This document shows positions 36,107 through 43,325 of a stretch of DNA of 43,325 nucleotides, piece by piece. Made by a program: the position numbers and the translations under genes. Position 1 is the stretch's first letter, and each line of letters opens with the position of its first letter. The notes beneath the pieces are model-generated. The model did not search any database. It saw only the letters and a list, made by a program, of their open reading frames with translations, and was not told where the DNA came from. The DNA is from Candidatus Omnitrophota bacterium (lineage in GTDB: Bacteria; Omnitrophota; JACPQZ01), in the NCBI GenBank assembly GCA_016190205.1, contig JACPQZ010000068.1, positions 1 to 43,325 of the forward strand, given 5' to 3'.

Positions 36107-38398
36107 CTAGGTATCCTCCTGTGCCGAGGCTTCGGAGCGGCTTGCGTCTCCCTCGCCGCGCCCCAAAAGGCGGAGTTTGAGCATTCCGAAGATGCCAAGC
36201 CCCGCGATGACCAAGACGGTGATCTCTCCCAGGGTATCAAAACCGCGAAAATCCACGATGATCACATTGACCACGTTGCGGCCATGGGCCGCCGGCAGGC
36301 TCTCCCTCGCAAAAAAACTGGTCAAAGTTTGATCTAACGGAAAACGGGTCGCGATCGCGACAAGCAGCGTGACGAGGCCGCCCACTCCTAAGGAAAGGAG
36401 CCCATCCCGGACGCGCGTCCCGTGACTCGAAGAAAGCCGGTAGCGCGGGAGGTGATAGAGCACCAGGATAAAGAGGATGACCGAGATCGCATCCACCACC
36501 ATCTGTGTCATAGCAATGTCCGGCGCTCCCAGGTGGAGAAATAGAAGGGCCACTCCATAGCCCACCACGCCTAAAGATGTCACCGCCCCGAAACGCGATC
36601 CCGTTCCCACGGCGAAAATCGCGGCCGAGACGATGATGGCTGATAAACCCGCTTCATAGAGAGAGGCGCCCGAAAAAACGTCGGGCCAGTAAACAATATT
36701 CCTCACCCATAGATAGTACCCCACGGACACGAGCAGGGTGGCCAAGGTGAAGATTAAATACCGCCTCAAATATCCGCTCTGCAGGATGCGTGTCTGGAAG
36801 GAGGCGAAGCCATCAAGCAACCGGAGCTTCATGTCATACCAGGATTCGGGCCCGAGCCGGTAGAGAAATGCAAAACCATTCAAAAGACGGCGCACAGCCT
36901 GCCTGACACAGGTGAGGCCGAGTCCCCCCGCAATCGCAGTGACCCCGGCTGCCAGCGGGGGCGTGAAACCATGCCAAGCGCCCGTAGGGCTCATGATAAA
37001 TGCGAGGGCTGCACCTTCTACGGAAAGCACGAGCGGCCCCACCCAGAGCGAGGGCGCCTCATGAGGGTGGGCAAGGGTGCGCCCCTCCCTGCCGAGAAAG
37101 GGACGAATGCCGCACACCCAGGCCGCGAGCACCATGCCCATACCGGAAAAAAGAAATATAGTTTTTAGAAGAAGTGCATGCGGCCCCCATTCCCAGAGGG
37201 ATTCGTACAAAAGCTCCTTGGCCATAAACCCCAGGAAGGGCGGAAGACCCATCATTGAGAATGCGGCGAGCACTCCGCACGCGGCGGTCAGGGGCATCGG
37301 CTTAAAGAGCCCGCCCACTTGTTCCGTATCCTTTTCCCCCGTCCCGCGGTCAATGGCTCCGGCCACAAGGAACAAGGCCCCCTTGTACAGCGCGTGGGCC
37401 ACCAACAGAATGGCCGCCGCCTTAAGCGCAGTATCTGTCCCCCATCCAAGCAAAACAGTCAAGAATGCCAAAACGCCGATCGTGGTGTAGGCCAAGATGG
37501 GCTTAAACTCCGTCCGGCGGAGCATAAGGAGGGTGGACGTAACGAGGGTGATGCAGCCCACCGCAACGAGCGCCCCCTGCCACTCGGGAGTACCCCCCAG
37601 AACCGGAAAAAGCCTCGCCAAAAGATAAATCCCGGCCTTCACCATGGTCGAGGAATGGAGGTAGGCGCTTACCGGAGTCGGCGCCACCATGGCGTTGGGA
37701 AGCCAAAAATGGAACGGAAACTGCGCGGACTTCGTGAAGGCCCCAATGAGAACAAGGAGAAGGATGACGAGATAAAGGGGATGGCCTTTTAAAACTTCTC
37801 CTTTTTCGAGGAGGGCCGAGAGCTCAAAGCCGCCGCCCGCTATCCCCATGACGAGAAGCCCCGCGAGGAGGGCAAGCCCCCCCACCCCTGTCACCAAGAG
37901 CGCCTGGAGCGCGGCGCGGCGGGCCTCCTCGCGCTTGTGGTCGAAGCCGATCAGAAGATACGAGGTAAAACTCGTCAGTTCCCAGAACACGAAAAGCGTC
38001 ACGACATGATCGGCGAGCACAAGTCCCAGCATGGACGCCATGAAGGACAAAAGGTAGGCGTAAAAGCGGCCGAGAAGGGCGTGGCCCTTAAGATATCCGC
38101 CGGAATAGATGAGGATGAGGGCCCCGATACCTGCTATGAGGAGGGTAAAGACAAGGCTTAAATCATCCAGATAAAATGAGAGCTGGATCCCGAGACTGGG
38201 TATCCAGGGTTCCGTGGTACGAAAGGTGTCGCCGCCGAAAACTGAAGGTATAAATCGGGCGAAATAGAGGGTAATAAGGAGGGGAAGGAGGGAGAAGACC
38301 CACCCCGCCCACCGGCCCAAGAAGCGTGTAAGCCAGGGTGCAAACAGGGAAAGTACAAAACCCGAAACAATCGCGACCAGCATGGTTGTAAGCCCCAC
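36107..38398 (-). CDS. mnhA: Na+/H+ antiporter subunit MnhA/MrpA
   Basis: 763 aa; FWELTSFTSYLLIGFDH, TKSAQFPFHFWLPNAMVAPTPVSAYLHSSTMVKAGIYLLARL, C-terminal DAISVILFILVLY and VVNVIIVDFRGFDTLGEITVL. Confidence 0.95.
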   Translation of the reverse strand: MGLTTMLVAIVSGFVLSLFAPWLTRFLGRWAGWVFSLLPLLITLYFARFIPSVFGGDTFRTTEPWIPSLGIQLSFYLDDLSLVFTLLIAGIGALILIYSGGYLKGHALLGRFYAYLLSFMASMLGLVLADHVVTLFVFWELTSFTSYLLIGFDHKREEARRAALQALLVTGVGGLALLAGLLVMGIAGGGFELSALLEKGEVLKGHPLYLVILLLVLIGAFTKSAQFPFHFWLPNAMVAPTPVSAYLHSSTMVKAGIYLLARLFPVLGGTPEWQGALVAVGCITLVTSTLLMLRRTEFKPILAYTTIGVLAFLTVLLGWGTDTALKAAAILLVAHALYKGALFLVAGAIDRGTGEKDTEQVGGLFKPMPLTAACGVLAAFSMMGLPPFLGFMAKELLYESLWEWGPHALLLKTIFLFSGMGMVLAAWVCGIRPFLGREGRTLAHPHEAPSLWVGPLVLSVEGAALAFIMSPTGAWHGFTPPLAAGVTAIAGGLGLTCVRQAVRRLLNGFAFLYRLGPESWYDMKLRLLDGFASFQTRILQSGYLRRYLIFTLATLLVSVGYYLWVRNIVYWPDVFSGASLYEAGLSAIIVSAAIFAVGTGSRFGAVTSLGVVGYGVALLFLHLGAPDIAMTQMVVDAISVILFILVLYHLPRYRLSSSHGTRVRDGLLSLGVGGLVTLLVAIATRFPLDQTLTSFFARESLPAAHGRNVVNVIIVDFRGFDTLGEITVLVIAGLGIFGMLKLRLLGRGEGDASRSEASAQEDT

Positions 38399-38429
38399 AC
38401 ATCATAGCAGATACATGGAGGGTGTCAAC

Positions 38430-38716
38430 AAAGGCCCGGCTCGGTCCCTTTGGCCGCCGGCTGTTTTCCCCGCACACCTCCGAGCGAGCCGGTGGGTCGG
38501 TGTTCTCCTGGCCGGCTCGGGGAACGGCTGAACTCGGCCCGCTTAAGCCGTCGCGCTTCCAAAATCAGCCCACTGGCTGATATTCCCCCGCCACAAAGCG
38601 CGGCGGGGACCGCGCTCGAATCGGGCCTCAAACAGCAGCCGTTCTCTATCCCTCGCCGCCTGCGGAGAACACCTAAAACAGCCGAAGCGGCCTTCAGGGC
38701 CCGAACCGGGCCTTTG
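38430..38716. repeat. Type-1 large inverted-repeat element, complete copy (about 287 bp)
   Basis: Termini AAAGGCCCGG ... CCGGGCCTTT; arms tttggccgccggctgtttt / aaaacagccgaagcggcc and gaacggctgaactcggcccg / cgggcctcaaacagcagccgttc; internal aatcagcccactggctgatatt. Confidence 0.9.
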
Positions 38717-38736
38717 CTATGACCAAAATAGACCTT

Positions 38737-38800
38737 ATCGGCACCGGGGCCGAGACGGGCAGATTCAAAATGAAGGGGGTCGGTGCCGATGGCGTATAAT
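38737..38800 (+). promoter_or_regulatory. Inverted repeat ATCGGCACC/GGTGCCGAT abutting a TATAAT -10 box
   Basis: atcggcacc 38737-38745, ggtgccgat 38782-38790, TATAAT 38795-38800, ATG at 38809. Confidence 0.55.
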
Positions 38801-38808
38801 ACTGTGCG

Positions 38809-39588
38809 ATGAAACATCTCATTCGAAAGCTGAAGCGAGCGGTGTTCGATTTGGACCCCAGCTACCATGACATGTTCGAGGATGCCGGGGCACAGAAAGC
38901 GGGAGGAGACTATCTTAAGGTGATCGAAAGGGCCCTGGAAGCGCGCTTCGGAACCTCAAAGGTCACCATCCTCGACGCCGGCTGCCAGGCGGGACGGCTT
39001 CTTATTCCCCTCGCCCGGGCGGGGCACCGGATGATCGGGGTGGACCGGTCAGCGTTTTCCTTGAGGCGTGCGCAAGGACATGCGCACGAGGCTCGCGTTT
39101 CAGTTGAACTTCACAAAGGCGACATTTTGAAGGTAAACCGGTGGGTTTCCAGGAAGAGCGTGGACGCCGCGATCTGCGCCGAGGTGCTCTATCTGGTGAA
39201 AAATTTTCCGGGCCATCTAACACGCCTCAAGGAAACGGTGCGGCCGGGGGGACTCGTCTTCATTTCCCACCGGCCGAAAGTGTACTACGCGGCAAAGGCG
39301 CTCGACGAGGGGCGTCCCGGCCTTGCGGAGACGATCGCCTCAAACACGGAGGGCCCAAGCCCGGACGGAATATACCACAACTGGCAGACCCCGCAGGAGC
39401 TCAACGAGCTCTATACAGACCTTGGCCTTAAGATACTTGAACTCGTCCCCATTCAGGAGCGAACATGGAGCCTGCCCCCAGGCCTTTCCCTGGACCACAA
39501 GGTGGAAGAAGCTCTCTCTAGCGTCCGCGCCGGGGACGGGGCTTACCGGATCCCGGACTATCTCCTGGTCGTTGCCCGGCGCCCTTAA
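38809..39588 (+). CDS. Class I SAM-dependent methyltransferase
   Basis: VTILDAGCQAGRLLIPLARAGHRMIGVDRSAFSLRRAQ; AAICAEVLYLVKNFPGHLTRLKETVRPGGLVFISH. Confidence 0.85.
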   Translation: MKHLIRKLKRAVFDLDPSYHDMFEDAGAQKAGGDYLKVIERALEARFGTSKVTILDAGCQAGRLLIPLARAGHRMIGVDRSAFSLRRAQGHAHEARVSVELHKGDILKVNRWVSRKSVDAAICAEVLYLVKNFPGHLTRLKETVRPGGLVFISHRPKVYYAAKALDEGRPGLAETIASNTEGPSPDGIYHNWQTPQELNELYTDLGLKILELVPIQERTWSLPPGLSLDHKVEEALSSVRAGDGAYRIPDYLLVVARRP

Positions 39589-39997
39589 GGCCCGCCGGCT
39601 TCTCCTTCGGCACAAACTTAAGTGAAACAGAGTTTATGCAGTAACGCAGGTGCGTGGGCGGGGGACCGTCGTCAAAGACATGGCCCAGGTGGCTCTCGCA
39701 ACGGCTGCACAATACTTCCATCCGCTCCATGAAATGCGAGCGGTCGGCCTTGCCCGTGACCGCCCCCTTTTCAATGGGGGCCCAAAAGCTGGGCCAGCCC
39801 GTGCCCGAGTTATATTTCTCCCCGGAGCCAAAAAGGGGCTGGCCGCAGGCAGAGCACTGGTAGACGCCCTCTTCCTTTAAATGAACATACTGACCGCTGA
39901 AAGAACGCTCTGTGCCTTTCCCCCGGCAGACGGAGTACTGCTCCGGAGTAAGCCGCCGGCGCCACTCCTCGTCCGAGTGTGAAATCTTGTCCGCCAA
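39518..39997 (-). CDS. msrB: Peptide-methionine (R)-S-oxide reductase
   Basis: EEWRRRLTPEQYSVCRGKGTERSFSGQY; YQCSACGQPLFGSGEKYNSGTGWPSFWAPI; CSRCESHLGHVFDDGPPPTHLRYCINSVSLKF. Confidence 0.95.
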   Translation of the reverse strand: MADKISHSDEEWRRRLTPEQYSVCRGKGTERSFSGQYVHLKEEGVYQCSACGQPLFGSGEKYNSGTGWPSFWAPIEKGAVTGKADRSHFMERMEVLCSRCESHLGHVFDDGPPPTHLRYCINSVSLKFVPKEKPAGLKGAGQRPGDSPGSGKPRPRRGR

Positions 39998-40006
39998 TTC
40001 TAACCT

Positions 40007-40504
40007 TTAGAGAGGGATACGGTTGTCGTTGGCGTCGTACGTGTACCGCGGCTTGTCGCTTACTTTGTGGATACGGGTATCGATGACAAAGAGCTCTCCT
40101 TCGGAAGACTCTACATCAAAGTCGAGATCCAAAACCTCACTCGTCTCCGTGTCCTTCATGTCCGTGCAGGAATAGAAGAGATCGCCGGTCTTACCCACGC
40201 GCTCGTGTACGCGCTCGAGGGTGAGCGTCCTTAAGTTTCCGGTCACCTCATCCTCAATGGTAAAGGCCCCTTCCACCTCTTCCACATCCGCGATGTACTC
40301 CTGGATGGCCTGGCGGATCTGGTCGGCGGTGGGTTCTAAAGCCGGGGCCGCCGGTGTTTCAGCAGCCGTCACTGCGGCGGCGCCGTGCTCCTCACCCGCG
40401 TGTTCCTGGCCGGCATGCTCCTGGCCGCCATGTTCCGCGGCCTGCGCGCCAACGCCCCAGAACACAAGGGCCGTGATCAACAATAACCCCTTCACATACT
40501 TCAT
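40007..40504 (-). CDS. Secreted small protein with His/Glu-rich repeat
   Basis: Signal peptide MKYVKGLLLITALVFWGVGAQAAEHGGQEHAGQEHAGEEHG. Confidence 0.8.
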   Translation of the reverse strand: MKYVKGLLLITALVFWGVGAQAAEHGGQEHAGQEHAGEEHGAAAVTAAETPAAPALEPTADQIRQAIQEYIADVEEVEGAFTIEDEVTGNLRTLTLERVHERVGKTGDLFYSCTDMKDTETSEVLDLDFDVESSEGELFVIDTRIHKVSDKPRYTYDANDNRIPL

Positions 40505-41538
40505 AGCATTTCCTCCTTTTCCTTATGTTGGTACCAAAACTCTGTTTCCACGTTTGTGTAGACTTCGCCGTCCACCTCGACGTGGGGATAGAAAAAGATG
40601 TTCACCGGTTCATGCCGCGCCATGGGAACTAGCCGGATGTCCCTTCCCATGCTGATTAAAAACTTGCTGGAGTCTAAATGACCGAAATAATAGTCCCTCT
40701 TGGCCGGCAGTTTCCACGCCTCGGAGGCATCCACGGTCACCCAGCCCTCCTCCTCCGCGTAAAACTCGGCCCAGCAGTGATAACCCGGGATGGGTCCGGA
40801 ACCTTCAGGCGGCACGGCCATCCCGATCTTAAACCGCGCGGGGATCTCGGCCGCGCGGGCCATGGAGATAAAGAGGGAGTGAAAATCCGTGCAGTTCCCT
40901 TTGCCTACGAGACACGCGCGCGCGGTATCGCCTCTGCCCCATCCCGGCACCGTCTTGTCGTAGCTCATGTGCCCGAGGACATGATCATAAATTCCCCGCG
41001 CCCTTTCTTGAACAGCTGACCTCCCTTCCACCGCCTCCTGCGTTCTCCGGCGGACTTTGTCGTCGATGACAAGGAGGCCCTGCGATTTCATATAAGAATC
41101 CAGATGGTCATTGGAAAGCTCCGCGTCATAGGAAGGCGTTCCATTTCCGGGGAGCTTGGCCCGGTACGCCACTTCCACCTCCAACTCCTGTGGAAAGGGC
41201 GCGACGAGGCCCAGGTGCAAGATTTCATTCCCATAATCAGGATCCTGTTCGATCCTGTAGGGTACGGGGGTCTCGATCTCTCGCGCGAGGATCTCCTGCT
41301 CACGCGAAGAACGGGCGAGGGGTATCCAAACCTCAACCTTCTGCGCCTGCGCCGGTAGACCGGTAAGCCGGGTCCGGTAAATCAAGTTGACTTCGGATCT
41401 CTCGAGAGAAGCTGCTCCGCGCGCCTCGCGGCCGTACGGACCCGTAACCGCGCCCACTAGAAGGGCAAGCAACATTAAGACGAACGATAAAAAGGGAACC
41501 ACGCTTTTCCTTTGAAAACCCTCTGTTTCGGGAAACAT
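40501..41538 (-). CDS. Transglutaminase-like domain protein, exported or membrane anchored
   Basis: ARACLVGKGNCTDFHSLFISMARAAEIPARFKIGMAVPPEGSGPIPGYHCWAEFYAEEEGWVTVDASEAWKLP (Cys/His/Asp triad). Confidence 0.9.
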   Translation of the reverse strand: MFPETEGFQRKSVVPFLSFVLMLLALLVGAVTGPYGREARGAASLERSEVNLIYRTRLTGLPAQAQKVEVWIPLARSSREQEILAREIETPVPYRIEQDPDYGNEILHLGLVAPFPQELEVEVAYRAKLPGNGTPSYDAELSNDHLDSYMKSQGLLVIDDKVRRRTQEAVEGRSAVQERARGIYDHVLGHMSYDKTVPGWGRGDTARACLVGKGNCTDFHSLFISMARAAEIPARFKIGMAVPPEGSGPIPGYHCWAEFYAEEEGWVTVDASEAWKLPAKRDYYFGHLDSSKFLISMGRDIRLVPMARHEPVNIFFYPHVEVDGEVYTNVETEFWYQHKEKEEML

Positions 41539-41611
41539 TCAAGAACAGCCGGGTAGGAACTAAATTGGGGACTTATTATACGTTAAAAGGGACTATTTAC
41601 AAAATACGAGC

Positions 41612-43132
41612 CTATATCCGGTGCAACAATACCAAGGGATGCGCGCTCATTACTTCTTGGAACCCAAGTGTTTTCAGGAAGTTAGAAATATCTACATTTC
41701 CCACAAGAACATACCCGGGCCGATAAATATCCAGGAACCTGACCAGGTTCTCCGGGGTCAAGGCCGCGCCGCTGGGCAGAGACACAAAGGGCCGCTCAAA
41801 GAGGCAGGGATCCGCAAGGAATTGGGATGCCACGAGGGCGTCCAGGGGGGCGTGCTCCCGTATCCAAGAATAGACCTCGTCGCGGCTTATGCGGTAGGCC
41901 CTCACCTGGGCGGGATAGACCTCCCCCCATGCATGCCGAAAGGGAAGGTAGTCCAGGAATTGAAAGACGAGGAAAGGGATAAGGACCAGATGGAGCGTGA
42001 TCGGTCGCTTGAGACCGGCCCATTTTTTACCGAGCACGAGCGCACCCTCTCTCAAGGCCCAAAAACCCGCGGCCCCCAGCATCATATAAGGAATAAGGGA
42101 ATATCTGCCCGTCTCTATTTCGGGCAGCCACTGGTGGGAAAGGGCGTAGAAAAAAAGGGTGCACCCTCCCTGCAGGGCAAAGATTAGGCAAAGGCGCGAA
42201 CGGGTCTTGAAATAGTCAAAGACGAGGTACGCCGGAACAAGGATGAACACAAACATGAGACTTCCGAACTCGCGCACGAAACCCGCAAGATGGCGGGCCA
42301 GGTTTGTCCAGTCCGCCGCGCGGTCCGGCGGAACAGTGGGCAGGCGGAGCACGGGAAGTGCGCTCTCGTAGTGCGCGCCCTGGACGAGCTCACTCAAGCG
42401 GTAGGTCTTGGCAGCAGCAAGATATTCGGGATACCAGGTGCCCCATTTAAGGAAACACAAAATTTCATACGGCAGGAGTATGGCCAGTACCCCGGAGGCC
42501 ACGCGCGCGTAAAGCCCAAATGCCTTTCGGGTCATGCCATGTATGAGAACTAGGGCCAAACCGAACGCGAGGATATTGTAAAACCCAGCCGCACGGATGA
42601 GGGCGCTAAAGCCCAGCACCACCCCCACCCAAAAGGGATGCCTCTCCTTTAAGTAAAGCCAAACCGCGATAAGTATGGAGGCAAGGTGCAAATGCTCCGT
42701 CCAGGGCCAAATGGCCGAGAAAATAAGAATGGGGGTATACCCCATAAAGAGCGCGACCATAAAGCTCGCCCACCTGTCTAAATAGATGCCCAGGATTTTA
42801 TTCAGGAGTACACAGTTTGCGGCCAAAAGGGCGATGTTAAGGCCGATAACCCCCTTAAGACCTGAAAGGGCCCACAGGATCCCTGCCAGAACGGGGTAGA
42901 CAGGCTGCATGAAAGGGAGAGACGGCTGCTCGGTGCCCGGCCAGTACTGGTAGAGGTTATAGGTAATCACGGCCCCCTTCCCCGAAAAAAGATTCCTCCC
43001 CATGTCGAGATATCCAGAGGCATCGGGGCTCAGGAGCTCCGACTGGGCGAGCGGGACGTGAGGGAGAAATATGCCGAGAAACAGCACGGCGCACAGGATA
43101 AGGTCCCACCGGGCCTCGGATTTAGAAGTCAT
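41612..43132 (-). CDS. Polytopic membrane protein, GT39/ArnT-like glycosyltransferase family
   Basis: 506 aa, multiple TM segments; LLSPDASGYLDMGRNLFSGKGAVITYNLYQYWPGTEQPSLPFMQPVYPVLAGILWALSG. Confidence 0.65.
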   Translation of the reverse strand: MTSKSEARWDLILCAVLFLGIFLPHVPLAQSELLSPDASGYLDMGRNLFSGKGAVITYNLYQYWPGTEQPSLPFMQPVYPVLAGILWALSGLKGVIGLNIALLAANCVLLNKILGIYLDRWASFMVALFMGYTPILIFSAIWPWTEHLHLASILIAVWLYLKERHPFWVGVVLGFSALIRAAGFYNILAFGLALVLIHGMTRKAFGLYARVASGVLAILLPYEILCFLKWGTWYPEYLAAAKTYRLSELVQGAHYESALPVLRLPTVPPDRAADWTNLARHLAGFVREFGSLMFVFILVPAYLVFDYFKTRSRLCLIFALQGGCTLFFYALSHQWLPEIETGRYSLIPYMMLGAAGFWALREGALVLGKKWAGLKRPITLHLVLIPFLVFQFLDYLPFRHAWGEVYPAQVRAYRISRDEVYSWIREHAPLDALVASQFLADPCLFERPFVSLPSGAALTPENLVRFLDIYRPGYVLVGNVDISNFLKTLGFQEVMSAHPLVLLHRI

Positions 43133-43150
43133 ACCAGACCACCTACATAG

Positions 43151-43325
43151 AAAAGGCCCGGCTCGGCCCCTTTGGCCGCCGTCTGTTTTCCCCGCATACC
43201 CGCGGGCGTGCCGGCGGGTCGGTGTTCTCCTAGCCGGCTCGGGGAACGGCTGAACTCGGCCCGATTAAGCCCTCGCGCTCCCAAAATCAGCCCCTGGCTG
43301 ATTTTCCCCTGCTTCGCTCCTTCAT
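43151..43325. repeat. Type-1 large inverted-repeat element, left part, truncated by window end
   Basis: aaaaggcccggctcggcccctttggccgcc...gaacggctgaactcggcccgattaagccctcgcgctcccaaaatcagcccctggctgatttt. Confidence 0.9.

Noticed and set aside
38430-38716. Type-1 element considered as an IS element
   Set aside because: Too short for a transposase, no transposase ORF, and no target-site duplication recognised by eye; kept as repeat only.

Overview
The window looks like a bacterial chromosome segment, with most long ORFs on the minus strand. The gene repertoire and style (large multidomain exported proteins, GDG-containing linkers) would fit an Omnitrophota-like lineage, but that is a guess from memory and is untested. 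Recognised blocks: (i) thrS-infC-rpmI-rplT-pheS-pheT; (ii) yicC-remA-like-gmk-rpoZ-coaC-coaB with tRNA-Cys, tRNA-Leu, a HEAT-repeat gene and tRNA-Val; (iii) sodC; (iv) an exported 816-aa unknown protein facing an 1884-aa exported fusion (ribulose-phosphate 3-epimerase + NodU/CmcH-type carbamoyltransferase + ROK kinase + unknown domains), which is translationally coupled to an exported EEP-family phosphatase/nuclease; (v) a trmB / alpha-beta hydrolase / thioredoxin-like / DsbD-N cluster; (vi) a pyruvate dehydrogenase cluster (aceE, aceF, lpd) with divergent lplA; (vii) a complete mnh/mrp Na+/H+ antiporter operon A-G; (viii) methyltransferase, msrB, a His-rich secreted protein + transglutaminase pair, and a GT39-like membrane protein. 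Two kinds of unexplained structure stand out. First, many intergenic tracts are built from degenerate 7-bp tandem words of several unrelated families (GTACTGC, CTGGTAT, GTGTGAT, TTTGCAC, GTTTACG, CGGGAAG). They are often arranged as inverted arms, and in places they enter coding sequence. Second, a family of roughly 290-bp large imperfect inverted-repeat elements with AAAGGCCCGG-type termini sits directly upstream of genes. All calls come from reading the sequence and the supplied ORF translations; no searches were run.
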